Assembly: GCA_009836625.1 (NCBI GenBank)
Contig: VXVC01000002.1
Span: 140,722-204,721, forward strand
Source: Holophagales bacterium
GTDB lineage: Bacteria > Acidobacteriota > Thermoanaerobaculia > Multivoradales > Multivoraceae
Direction of reading: 5' to 3'
Length of the DNA: 64,000 nt
Both the position numbers and the translations under genes were made by a program. The notes under the pieces are model-generated. The model was not told the origin of the DNA. It did not search any database and saw nothing but the letters and a program-made list of their open reading frames with translations. Positions 22,578 through 34,122 of this stretch are shown here, piece by piece (the first letter of the stretch is position 1; each line of letters opens with the position of its first letter).

Positions 22578-23009
22578 GTGACGCCGCCGCGGTCGTCGCG
22601 TGGGCGCCGTCCCCCGTCCCGCCGCCGGCGGGTGGGGGGCGGCCGCTACGTGATGATCAGCAAGGTCGCCGAGCGCTACGACATCCATCCGCAGACCCTC
22701 CGGCTGTACGAGCGTGAGGGCCTGCTGGAGCCGCAACGAAGCGATGGCAACACCCGCCTCTACGATGAAGACTCCCTGAACCGGCTCGAGTCGATCCTCA
22801 CGCTGACCCGGGACATGGGGGTCAACCTCGCCGGAGTCGAGGTCATCCTCACTCTGCAGGAACGCCTGGCGCGGCTCGAGGCCGAGCGGGACAGGCTACT
22901 CTCGATCGTTGAGCGCGACGCGGCTGACCGCCGCCGGGGTGTCCGGCGACGGCACGCCCTGGTCTGGGTGCGAAGCGGCGCGCTGGTCAAGGTCGAGGAC
23001 GAGGAGTGA
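22578..23009 (+). CDS. hspR: HspR-type MerR heat-shock repressor
   Basis: 143 aa. The MerR-like winged helix ISKVAERYDIHPQTLRLYER and the following GNTRLYDEDSLNRLESI...GVNLAGVEVIL are hallmarks of HspR, which represses dnaK operons together with DnaK. I chose GTG22578 because AAGGAGG sits eight bases upstream, inside the dnaK 3' end. This gives an unusual Arg-rich N-terminal extension of 24 residues; ATG22653 would give a protein of more usual shape but has no clear ribosome binding site. It overlaps the next gene by four bases (GTGA). Confidence 0.85.
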   Translation: MTPPRSSRGRRPPSRRRRVGGGRYVMISKVAERYDIHPQTLRLYEREGLLEPQRSDGNTRLYDEDSLNRLESILTLTRDMGVNLAGVEVILTLQERLARLEAERDRLLSIVERDAADRRRGVRRRHALVWVRSGALVKVEDEE

Positions 23010-23755
23010 ACGAGGAAGGCTGCGAACTCTGTGGCGGGCGCGGTTGGATCGTCGACCTCGCGACGAACCAGGCGCGACGTTGCACCTGCCACTCGACCCG
23101 CGTCCGCGGCCGCCGCGTCGACGACCTGGGCATTCCGCCCAAGTACCAGGGTTGCCGGCTCACCAACTTCCGGCTCGCCGGAGACGTGGGCGATCAACTC
23201 CTCACCGCGCGGCGCGATTGCGACCAGTACATCGAGGAGTTCATGGAGCTCGACGGATCGCTGAACGAAGCCGGACTGGTGTTCATCGGCCCGAGCGGTC
23301 GGGGCAAGACGCACCTTGCCGTGGCCGTGCTGATCGAACTGGCCGAGCAGTACGGCGTCGGCGGCCGCTTCGTCGACTTCACCGGCCTGGTCGCCGACAT
23401 CCAGGCGACCTTCCAGCCCGACGCTCCGCGCAACCAGGCCGACCTGCTGCGGCCGCTCCAGGAGGCGGACGTCGTCGTCGTCGACGAGCTCGGCGCCCGA
23501 CGGCCCTCGGCCTTCGTCTCCGACACCCTGTACCTGCTGATCAACGGCCGCTACATGGCCCGCCGCCCGACCCTGTTCACCAGCAACTACTACCTGACCC
23601 CCGAAGCCGACGGCGACCCCAGCGACGGCGCCCGGACCCTGGCAGGCCGCGTTCCCGCCAGCCTGATCAGCCGCCTCCACCAGATGGCGAAGCCGATCCT
23701 CATCGACGCCGTCGGCGACTACCGCCACGAACTCCAGGCGCATCAGCATCGGTAG
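23006..23755 (+). CDS. DnaC/DnaI/IstB-like AAA+ ATPase
   Basis: 249 aa. An N-terminal zinc-ribbon-like CxxCxGxG segment (CELCGGRGW, then CTC) precedes an AAA+ ATPase with Walker A FIGPSGRGKTHLA and Walker B VVVVDELGARRP. It also has a sensor-1 TSNY motif and a sensor region near VPASLISRL. It resembles helicase loaders such as DnaC/DnaI. Its role may be replication restart or, given that it is coupled to hspR, a stress function. GTG23006 overlaps the hspR stop. Confidence 0.82.
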   Translation: MNEEGCELCGGRGWIVDLATNQARRCTCHSTRVRGRRVDDLGIPPKYQGCRLTNFRLAGDVGDQLLTARRDCDQYIEEFMELDGSLNEAGLVFIGPSGRGKTHLAVAVLIELAEQYGVGGRFVDFTGLVADIQATFQPDAPRNQADLLRPLQEADVVVVDELGARRPSAFVSDTLYLLINGRYMARRPTLFTSNYYLTPEADGDPSDGARTLAGRVPASLISRLHQMAKPILIDAVGDYRHELQAHQHR

Positions 23756-23763
23756 CGGTCCGG

Positions 23764-25572
23764 ATGGTCGAGCGGTGGATGACGAACCTGGGTCTGGGTG
23801 TTGCGGCCTGTCTGCTGCTGGCGGCGGGGCCGAGCCCGGCGACGTCGCCTTCGTCGATCGTGCTGCCGGAGGAGATTCGGCTCGGGCTGGCCACGGACCT
23901 GGAGCGGGTCGAGGTCGCCTGCTGCGACGGGCCTTCGTGGCTTGTGGACGACGCGGGCCGACGGTACGAGGTGATCGGGTCCTTCGAGGTGATCGCAGCG
24001 CCGGGGAAGGCGAGTCCGGGAGTCCATCGTCTGCAGGTGGCGGCGTTGCGGGATCGGGTGCAGGCGGAAGGGCTGGCCGGCCGGTTGGCTGGTCTGCTCG
24101 GCCAGGAGGCGGACTCGGTGCTCGATGCGGGCACCGGCCTGTATCGGGTCCGAGTGGGACGCTTCGGTGACCGTGAGACAGCGGAGGAGGCTCGTGGCCG
24201 GCTTCATGTCGAAGGGTTCGACGACGTCTGGATCACGACCGAGGGCCAGGTTCTGGAGGAGCCGGGCTTCGAGATTGAAGGAGTCGGGAGGGTCGCGGGG
24301 CGGAGGCTGCGGCTCGAGTCGGCCGACGGCGTCGTCGACATCCTGGGCCGTCGCTACCGGGGTGCGCTCGAGGTCTTCCTGAGCGACCGGGCCGGCCTGA
24401 ACGTCGTCAACGCCGCGCCGCTCGAGGACTACCTGCGCGGCGTCGTGCCGGTCGAGCTCGGTCCGGACCTGTATCCGGAGCTCGAGGCGATCAAGGCGCA
24501 GGCCGTGGCCGCTCGCACCTACGCGGTCAAGCGCCTTGGCGAGTTCGAAGGGGAGGGGTACGACCTCTGCGCTACCCCCCTGTGCCAGGTGTACGGCGGT
24601 CTGGACGTGGAACACCCGGTCTCGGACCAGGCGATCGCCGCCACTCGCGGCGAGATCCTGCTGCGCGGCGGCGTTCTCCAGGAGGCGCTGTTCACCGCGA
24701 GTTGCGGCGGGGACACCGAACTCGTCGATCACGTCTTCCCTCTTCTGGCGGGCGGGGGCCCTGTGGGAACGGCCTGCGTCGAAGGGGGAGGAGTGACCCT
24801 GGCAGGCGGCGCCGAGGGATCGCCCGCCAGGCATCTGCTGAAGTCTCTCGGCGTGCGCAGGGTACGTGAGAGGCGGGTCGATGAGCGACTCAGCCGCGCC
24901 CGATCCGAGGGCGACCTGGAGGTCGTTGAAGGAAGCCTGGGAGGCCTCGACGGCGGCTGGCTCGACCTGCGCCAGCAGGGCCGTCGCCGGCTCGTGCCGC
25001 TGGCTCCGGGGGCGGCGCTGCTGCTCGCCGAGGTCACCGCGGGAGCGCCGCCCGGGGACCTCGGCGTTCCGACGCGGACCCTGGCGACAGCGCCCGGTGA
25101 CCGCCTGCGCGTGTACCTGGCCCGCGGCCGTGTGGTTCTCATCGTTCACGAGGCGCCGAGGCGGCGAGATCAGGCAGCCGCGGAGCCGTGGTCGCTCTGG
25201 CGTTCCCACGATTCCGTGCGCGCGGCCGCCGAAAGGCGCTTTCCCGGTCTGGGTCTCAAGTCCCTGAGGGTGCTGGAGCGCGGCGTCTCGGGCCGGGTGG
25301 CGCGCATCGACCTGATCGGCGAACAGGGCACCGTGGAACTCCAGGGTCTAGCGATCCGCTGGCTGCTCGATGTCCCCGAACACATCGTGGAGCTGACGGT
25401 CGAGAGCGGCGATGGGGGCGTTCCCGGCTGGCGCTTCGCCGGCCGCGGCCGCGGCCACGGCGTCGGCATGTGCCAGGTCGGCTCGTACCTCATGGCGCAG
25501 CGCGGCCTGACCTACCGCGAGATTCTGTGGCACTACTACGGTGCGGTCGACGTCGGCAGGTTCGCATCATGA
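23764..25572 (+). CDS. SpoIID/LytB-domain protein with SPOR domain
   Basis: 602 aa, with a signal peptide (VAACLLLAAGPSPATS). A SPOR-like domain at about residues 75-160 (HRLQVAALRDRV...YRVRVGRFGDRETAEEA) binds denuded glycan strands. From about 180 the SpoIID/LytB domain follows, with PLEDYLRGVVPVELGP, IKAQAVAARTYAV and, at the C-terminus, GRGRGHGVGMCQVGSYLMA. A long insert (about 330-480) separates the halves. It probably cleaves peptidoglycan glycan strands at the division site or during remodelling. The ATG of meaB overlaps its stop (ATGA). Confidence 0.88.
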   Translation: MVERWMTNLGLGVAACLLLAAGPSPATSPSSIVLPEEIRLGLATDLERVEVACCDGPSWLVDDAGRRYEVIGSFEVIAAPGKASPGVHRLQVAALRDRVQAEGLAGRLAGLLGQEADSVLDAGTGLYRVRVGRFGDRETAEEARGRLHVEGFDDVWITTEGQVLEEPGFEIEGVGRVAGRRLRLESADGVVDILGRRYRGALEVFLSDRAGLNVVNAAPLEDYLRGVVPVELGPDLYPELEAIKAQAVAARTYAVKRLGEFEGEGYDLCATPLCQVYGGLDVEHPVSDQAIAATRGEILLRGGVLQEALFTASCGGDTELVDHVFPLLAGGGPVGTACVEGGGVTLAGGAEGSPARHLLKSLGVRRVRERRVDERLSRARSEGDLEVVEGSLGGLDGGWLDLRQQGRRRLVPLAPGAALLLAEVTAGAPPGDLGVPTRTLATAPGDRLRVYLARGRVVLIVHEAPRRRDQAAAEPWSLWRSHDSVRAAAERRFPGLGLKSLRVLERGVSGRVARIDLIGEQGTVELQGLAIRWLLDVPEHIVELTVESGDGGVPGWRFAGRGRGHGVGMCQVGSYLMAQRGLTYREILWHYYGAVDVGRFAS

Positions 25573-26609
25573 GCGTCGACCGGACTGCGGAAGCCTGGCT
25601 GGACGACCCGGAGCCCTGGCGCGAGACCCGGCGTCTGGGCCGGGCTCTCACCGCCATCGAGGGCGGCGGTGAAACGCTGACCCTCGCGAAGGCGGCCTGG
25701 CGCCGCGCCGGCCGCGCGATGACGATCGGCCTGACCGGACCGCCCGGGGTCGGCAAGAGCACGTTGACGGCCGCTCTGGCCCGCGAACTCCGGAAACAGG
25801 GACAGCCGGTGGCGGTCCTCGCGTTCGATCCGACCAGTCCGCTGACCGGCGGCGCCGTGCTCGGCGACCGGGTTCGGATGTCGGACCTCGAAACCGATCC
25901 GGGCGTCTTCATCCGGTCGATGGCCTCACGCGGCGCCGGCGGCGGGCTGGCGCAAGCCGCCGCGGCGGCGACCGATCTGCTCGACGCCGCGGGCTTTCCC
26001 TGGATCCTGGTCGAAACCGTGGGCGCCGGTCAGGCCCAGACCGCCATTCGCCGGAACTCGGACCTGGTCGTTCTGGTCACGGCGCCCGGCCTGGGCGACG
26101 GCGTTCAGGCCATCAAGAGCGGGACGATGGAGATCGCGGACGTCTTCGTCGTCAACAAGAGCGACCTGCCGGGCGCCGCTGCCGCTCGCCGGTCGATCGT
26201 GGAGATGCTCCACCTGGCGGAGGGAGCCGGTAGCGAACCGCCGGCGGTTCTTCCGACCGTGGCGCGAACGGGCGACGGCGCGGCGGAGGTCCTGGACACG
26301 GTGGCCGCGTCCTTCGAACGGCTGAGGGCGGAAGGCGAGATCGGCGCCCGGCGGTCGGCGCGGCTGCGGCGCCGGGTGCTGGACCTGTACCGCGCCGAGG
26401 TTCTGCGGCTCGCCATGGGCTCGATCGACGACGATCGGTTTGGGCGGGATCTCCTGGCGGCCAGCGGCTCGAAGGCTCTGGACGGGGAGGACGATTCGCA
26501 GCAGAATCGGGCGCCGCGGGAATCCAGGCCGGCCGGCGATCCCTACGATCTGGCGGACCGGCTGGTCGGCGAGTTCGTCGGCGGATTCCGGAAGCAGCGA
26601 GGCGCATAG
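25569..26609 (+). CDS. meaB: Methylmalonyl-CoA mutase-associated GTPase MeaB
   Basis: 346 aa G3E-family GTPase that loads adenosylcobalamin onto methylmalonyl-CoA mutase and protects it. Motifs: GLTGPPGVGKST (G1), VETVGAGQAQ (G3 region; usually GVGQSE, so this is a slight variant) and VNKSD (G4). The next gene is the epimerase of the same pathway, while the mutase itself lies 12 kb away at 38.9 kb on the opposite strand. A charged stretch near residues 300-325 is variable. Confidence 0.93.
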   Translation: MSVDRTAEAWLDDPEPWRETRRLGRALTAIEGGGETLTLAKAAWRRAGRAMTIGLTGPPGVGKSTLTAALARELRKQGQPVAVLAFDPTSPLTGGAVLGDRVRMSDLETDPGVFIRSMASRGAGGGLAQAAAAATDLLDAAGFPWILVETVGAGQAQTAIRRNSDLVVLVTAPGLGDGVQAIKSGTMEIADVFVVNKSDLPGAAAARRSIVEMLHLAEGAGSEPPAVLPTVARTGDGAAEVLDTVAASFERLRAEGEIGARRSARLRRRVLDLYRAEVLRLAMGSIDDDRFGRDLLAASGSKALDGEDDSQQNRAPRESRPAGDPYDLADRLVGEFVGGFRKQRGA

Positions 26610-26611
26610 CA

Positions 26612-27013
26612 ATGATCACGGGTCTGGACCATGTCGCGATCGCCGTCCCTTCGATCGAAGAGGCGAGGACGTTCTACGAGAAGCTGGGTCTCGAGATCAC
26701 GGCGATCGAGGTGGTCGAGCACGAAGGGGTGCGGGTGGCGATGATTCCCTGCGGCGGCACACGGATCGAGTTGCTGGAGCCGCTCTCGAGCGATTCCCCG
26801 GTGGGGCGCTTCATCGAGCGGCGCGGCCCGGGCATACACCACCTGTGCATGCGGAGCGACGACGTTCACGAGGACGACGGGAAGCTGCGAGAGGGCGGAC
26901 TCTCTCTCCTGCGCGAGCGGCCCGGCCCCGGCGCCGAAGGCGCCACGGTGCAGTTCGTCCACCCGAAGAGCGCCGGCGGAGTGCTGCTCGAACTGTCGGA
27001 GCCGGCGCGGTGA
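26612..27013 (+). CDS. mce: Methylmalonyl-CoA epimerase
   Basis: 133 aa vicinal-oxygen-chelate protein. It interconverts (S)- and (R)-methylmalonyl-CoA. GLDHVAIAVPS supplies the first metal His, IELLEP the Glu, GIHHLCMRSDD the second His, and GVLLELSEP the last Glu. It starts two bases after meaB and overlaps carA by four bases (GTGA), so meaB-mce-carA-permease form one transcription unit. Confidence 0.95.
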   Translation: MITGLDHVAIAVPSIEEARTFYEKLGLEITAIEVVEHEGVRVAMIPCGGTRIELLEPLSSDSPVGRFIERRGPGIHHLCMRSDDVHEDDGKLREGGLSLLRERPGPGAEGATVQFVHPKSAGGVLLELSEPAR

Positions 27014-28080
27014 CGGGTCGGCTGATTCTCGAGGACGGCTCCGTCTTCCGCGGCGAGACCCTGGTCGAGGGCAGCCGCTTCGCGGAGGTCGTCTTCAACA
27101 CCTCGATGACTGGCTACCAGGAGATCCTGACGGACCCGTCCTACCGGGGCCAGATCGTGATCATGACCCAGCCGCACATCGGCAACTACGGGACGTACGA
27201 CGGCGCGGAGGAGTCGCACCGGGTCTGGGTCGAAGGGTTCGTGGTCCGCGAGTTCACCGCGCGCCGCTCGGGATTGGGCGACGGCGAGCTGGGCGCGTAC
27301 CTGGATTCGGCGGGTGTGCCGGCGCTCGCGGGCATCGACACGCGGGCCGCGGTGCGGCGGCTGCGCGACCACGGCGCCATGCGGGGCTTGATCACGAGTT
27401 GCGACCGGCCGGACGCCGAGCTGGTCGAGGAAGTGCGGCAGCAGCCGACGATGGAGGGGCGGGCCCTCGTCGATGAGGTGACCTGCGAGGCTCCGTACGA
27501 GCTCGAGCCGGAGGGCGAGGAGAAGGTCCGCCTGGCGGTCTACGACTTCGGCGTCAAGCGGAACATCCTTCGCTCTCTGGTCCGGCAGGGCGCCCGGGTC
27601 GTCGTACTGCCGGCGCGCACGCCGGCTGGCGAGTGTCTCGCGTTGGACGTCGACGGCGTGGTGCTTTCGAACGGGCCGGGGGACCCGGAACCGCTCCACG
27701 AGATCATCGGCGAAGTGCGGGAACTCATCGAGTCCAGGGTGCCGCTGTTCGGCATCTGCCTCGGCCACCAGCTCCTGGGCCTGGCTTTGGGCGGCAGGAC
27801 CTTCAAGCTGAAGTTCGGGCACCACGGCGGCAACCAGCCGGTTCGCGACGAGGAGACCGGCGAGGTTTCCATCACGAGCCAGAACCACGGCTTCGCTCTC
27901 GCCGGCGACAGCCTTCCCGACGACTGCCAGGTGGCGGCGATCAATCTGAACGACGGAACGGTAGAGGCCTTCAAGGCGACCGGACGGCCGATCTTCTCGG
28001 TCCAGTACCACCCGGAGGCGGCGCCGGGGCCGCACGACGCCGCGCGACTGTTCGGGGAGTTCCTCGACGTCTGTGGATAG
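27010..28080 (+). CDS. carA: Carbamoyl-phosphate synthase small subunit
   Basis: 356 aa glutaminase subunit of carbamoyl-phosphate synthase. N-terminal domain with LEDGSVFRGE and NTSMTGYQEILTDPSY; C-terminal class I amidotransferase with the catalytic Cys in LFGICLGHQLLGLAL and His-Glu in SVQYHPEA. The start is GTG27010, overlapping mce. The large subunit carB is 1.6 kb downstream, separated by a permease gene and a 350-bp gap, so the pair is not directly coupled. Confidence 0.95.
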   Translation: MTGRLILEDGSVFRGETLVEGSRFAEVVFNTSMTGYQEILTDPSYRGQIVIMTQPHIGNYGTYDGAEESHRVWVEGFVVREFTARRSGLGDGELGAYLDSAGVPALAGIDTRAAVRRLRDHGAMRGLITSCDRPDAELVEEVRQQPTMEGRALVDEVTCEAPYELEPEGEEKVRLAVYDFGVKRNILRSLVRQGARVVVLPARTPAGECLALDVDGVVLSNGPGDPEPLHEIIGEVRELIESRVPLFGICLGHQLLGLALGGRTFKLKFGHHGGNQPVRDEETGEVSITSQNHGFALAGDSLPDDCQVAAINLNDGTVEAFKATGRPIFSVQYHPEAAPGPHDAARLFGEFLDVCG

Positions 28081-29317
28081 CGCCCACGAGCCGGGTGCTT
28101 CTGCGCGGGGCCGCCGGGTGGTCTGGTGGATCGCCGCGCGCTACCTGCTCGGGGGACGAAGCCGGCTCCTGACCGGGACCGCGAGGTCGGCCCTTGGGTC
28201 GACCGGTCTGGGCGTGGCGGCGATGGTCGTCTCGATGGCGCTGATGAGCGGCTACACGAGTTCGGTCGAGAACCGGCTGCTCCAGAGCGGTCCTCTGGTC
28301 GTCACGCCTCTGGGCGAGGCCGCGGGAGATCTCGCTTCGGCCGACGAGATGGCCGCCCGACTGCGGCGGCTGCCCGGCGTGGAGCGAGTCGGCGTCACGC
28401 TGGCCGGCCAGGGCCAGCTTCTGAGCGGAGCGAATCCGGCCGGCGTGGATGTCTGGTTCCGGGGCGTCCTGCCCGGGGCGTCTTCGTTCGGCGCCGGCGA
28501 AGAGGAACTCGGACGTAACGTCGACGGCTTCGACGCGGTTGTCCTCGGCCGCCAGCTCCAGCGGACGCTCGGCGCGGCGGACGGGGAGCTGCTGCGGCTG
28601 ACGGCGATCGTCGGTTCGCCCTCGGGTCAGCCCCGCTTCGCCTACCGCACGCTCCGGGTCGCCGGCGCCTTCGAGACCGGGTTCTCCGAGTACGACCGCA
28701 GCTACGCTGTCCTCCACCGGGACGCGGTCAGGGCACTCGGCGCGGTCGGGGTGGTGCTTGAGGTGGCGACGTCGGAGGGCGCCGACCCGTCGGCGGTGCA
28801 CCGGAGCATCGAGGAGCTGGTGGGCGGCGATGCGCTGGTGACCGACTGGCGACGGGGCAACCGGGACATCTTCGCGGCGCTTCGGCTGCAGAAATGGGGT
28901 CTGTTCCTGGTACTGGGCCTGATCGTGCTGGTGTCGACGTTCAACATCGCCGCGGCCCTGGTCGTCATGGTGCGGGAGCGGGGCAGGGACACGGCGGTGC
29001 TCGGGGCGCTGGGGCTAGGCCCCCGGCGGCTGCGCCGGGTGTTCCTGGTCTGCGGGTTGAGTCTTGGCGCCGCGGGCACCGGTCTCGGTCTGCTGCTCGG
29101 TTCGCTGGTCAGCGCGGTCATCACCCGCTACGAACTGGTGCGATTCGATCCCGGCGTGGCCGAGATCTACTTCATCAGCAGCGTCCCGTTCGACGTGCGG
29201 GCCCTGGACCTGCTGGCGGTGGCCGGCTTCAGCCTCCTCGTCGTCAGCCTCGCGTGCTGGTGGCCCGCGCGGCTGGCATCGTCCCTCGAGCCGGCACGGG
29301 CGCTTCATTGGGAGTAA
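28073..29317 (+). CDS. LolC/LolE-type ABC transporter permease
   Basis: 414 aa membrane protein of the FtsX/MacB-LolCE family. It has one N-terminal membrane helix, a large periplasmic domain (about residues 60-270) and three C-terminal helices, with the family motif AALVVMVRERGRDTAVLGALG before the second of them. It should extract lipoproteins or act as a mechanotransmission subunit with a LolD-like ATPase, none of which is nearby. GTG28073 overlaps carA by 8 bp. Confidence 0.85.
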   Translation: MDSAHEPGASARGRRVVWWIAARYLLGGRSRLLTGTARSALGSTGLGVAAMVVSMALMSGYTSSVENRLLQSGPLVVTPLGEAAGDLASADEMAARLRRLPGVERVGVTLAGQGQLLSGANPAGVDVWFRGVLPGASSFGAGEEELGRNVDGFDAVVLGRQLQRTLGAADGELLRLTAIVGSPSGQPRFAYRTLRVAGAFETGFSEYDRSYAVLHRDAVRALGAVGVVLEVATSEGADPSAVHRSIEELVGGDALVTDWRRGNRDIFAALRLQKWGLFLVLGLIVLVSTFNIAAALVVMVRERGRDTAVLGALGLGPRRLRRVFLVCGLSLGAAGTGLGLLLGSLVSAVITRYELVRFDPGVAEIYFISSVPFDVRALDLLAVAGFSLLVVSLACWWPARLASSLEPARALHWE

Positions 29318-29334
29318 GGCGGCCCAATGTGGAA

Positions 29335-29362
29335 GGAGGGGTTGCTTGAAAGCAACCCCTCC
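29335..29362 (+). terminator. Strong hairpin after the permease gene
   Basis: An 11-bp perfect stem (GGAGGGGTTGC / GCAACCCCTCC) with loop TTGAAA, 18 bases after the permease stop. Only a short T-run (GGGTTTG) follows, so it is either a weak intrinsic terminator or an mRNA 3'-end stabiliser. Confidence 0.6.
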
Positions 29363-29427
29363 CGGGTTTGAATCGCGCCTCAGCCGGCCGATGGCCGCTG
29401 AGCGGAAGTTGAGGGTTTAAGGCAGGT

Positions 29428-29442
29428 CCGGACTGTGTCCGG
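29428..29442 (+). other. Small hairpin in the carB leader
   Basis: CCGGAC-TGT-GTCCGG: perfect 6-bp stem with a 3-base loop, about 225 bp before carB. No known pyrimidine-sensing motif recognised. Confidence 0.35.
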
Positions 29443-29667
29443 GGGTGGGCCGCAGTTCCTCTGGCAGCGGACGCGTCCAGTCGCGACCCGGTGGGTGACG
29501 ACACAGGAGCCAGGGCGCGAAGTCGATTCGACTCTTGCCTGTGGGTCGGTGCCGCCTCTGCAAGAAGTATACGCGACTCGGCGTCAAAGTGTTTCTTCCG
29601 CGCGGCGTTTTTCCGCTGGCGGAGCGACCCGGGAACGTGCCCGGTTGCTTATACACTCCGCGCGCTC

Positions 29668-32901
<3,234 letters not shown>

Positions 32902-32906
32902 CGGCG

Positions 32907-33942
32907 ATGCGCGTCGTGCCGCGGAGCCTGGCTCTTCTCGGCGGCAACCTGCCCTGGCTGGTCGTAGGTCTTCGGGCTGCGCCCGGAGAACGTCGCGCCC
33001 TGGCTGTCCGTGCTCTGCACGATCGGTTCGCTCGGGGCCGTGGGCTGGTGGGCGGCTTCGCTTCCCGGACTCCGGCGGCGGGGGCTCGTGGCGTGGATGG
33101 CGTTGGGCCTCTTGTGCACCAGCGCCACCTTCGCGGTGTGGACCTCCGGCGGCGGACTGGAGACGCGGCAGTTCACCCTCTTCGTCGTGGTAGCGGTCGT
33201 CTGCCTGAGCGTTCACGCCGCCAGTCGGCGGGGGTTGCTGGTCGCTTCGCTGAGCCTTGCGGCCGCCGCGTACACGCGGCCCGAGGGTCTGTTGATCGCG
33301 GCCTGTTGCTTCGGCTGGTTCGTTGCGCAGCGGACAGTTGCTGCCAGGCGGTTGCGCGTCGACGTTCGGGAGCTGTGTTGGCTGGCGCTGCCGTTCGTCG
33401 CGCTTGTCGGAGCGCAGTTCCTGTTTCGGTACGGCTACTACGGCGAGTGGCTGCCGAACACGTACTACGCCAAGCACGTCCGGCCCTGGTACGAGTCCGG
33501 CTTCAACTACCTGTGGGCCGCGGCGATCGAGACCGGGCTCTACCTGCTGATGCCGCTGGCGGTCCTGGCCGTTCGACGAGGTTGGCGGGAACGCGGCGAT
33601 CTCCGCCTCGTCCTGCCGCTCGCCTGCATCGTCCCGCACATGGCCTACGTGTTCCGGATCGGCGGCGACTACTTCGAGTACCGGCCCCTGGACTTCTACT
33701 GGCCTCTGCTGGCGGTTCCGGCGGCTGCGGGGATCGTTCAACTGGGTTCCGGGGTTTCGGTATTGCTGCGGAACTGGCTGTCGGCATTGCCTGGGTTACC
33801 GGCGCCCGGGTCCAGCGCCTGTGCCGTCGTCCTGTTCGTGCCGGTTCTCTCCTGCGCCGCCGCGCTGCAGGGCCAGCTTCTGTTGCAGGGCGCCGCCCTT
33901 GAGGGGGAGGGGGTGCGGGCGGCGGCACCACCGTCGCTCTGA
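32907..33942 (+). pseudogene. Truncated membrane glycosyltransferase-like gene
   Basis: A 310-residue open frame (33010-33942) reads as the middle of a multi-spanning glycosyltransferase-like protein, with WTSGGGLETR, YTRPEGLL, NTYYAKHV and GGDYFEYRPLDFYWPLL. Its start is missing: just upstream, MRVVPRSLALLGGNLPWLVV is in another frame. Removing one base near 32966 would join it to VFGLRPENVAPWLSVL, so there is at least one frameshift. The usual N-terminal catalytic region and C-terminal domain are both absent. It begins six bases after carB. I read it as a decaying remnant. Confidence 0.6.
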
Positions 33943-34122
33943 AGCTGAGCCGCGTCGCCGTGAGCACCGACGGTATTCCAGCCACGAGCAGGATGAATAG
34001 CGTTAGTGCGTCGCGCAGGCGCTTCAAGTCCCCCACCTCCCTGAGGTCAAGTGCCGAGGTAATGAGGAATGACCGGACCAGGCTGCGGATGAGGGACGAG
34101 CTCGGGCGGCACCGTCGACACG

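Larger units (their letters stand above)
29318..29667. other. 350-bp leader region before carB
   Basis: No gene seen. It holds a strong hairpin at 29335-29362, a second perfect 6-bp stem at 29428-29442, and TATACA at 29650-29655, thirteen bases before the carB ATG, as a possible -10 box that would give a nearly leaderless message. The region may regulate carB separately from carA. Confidence 0.5.

Noticed and set aside
29335..29375. tRNA-like segment (CTTGAAAGC followed by GGGTTTGAATC)
   Set aside because: The stem does not give a 7-base anticodon loop, and no acceptor or D arm can be built.
33503..34036. Minus-strand frame starting MGDLKRLRDALTLFILLVAG, like a membrane-protein N-terminus
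   Set aside because: Only the first ~35 residues look plausible; the rest is antisense to the glycosyltransferase remnant. At most a gene fragment.
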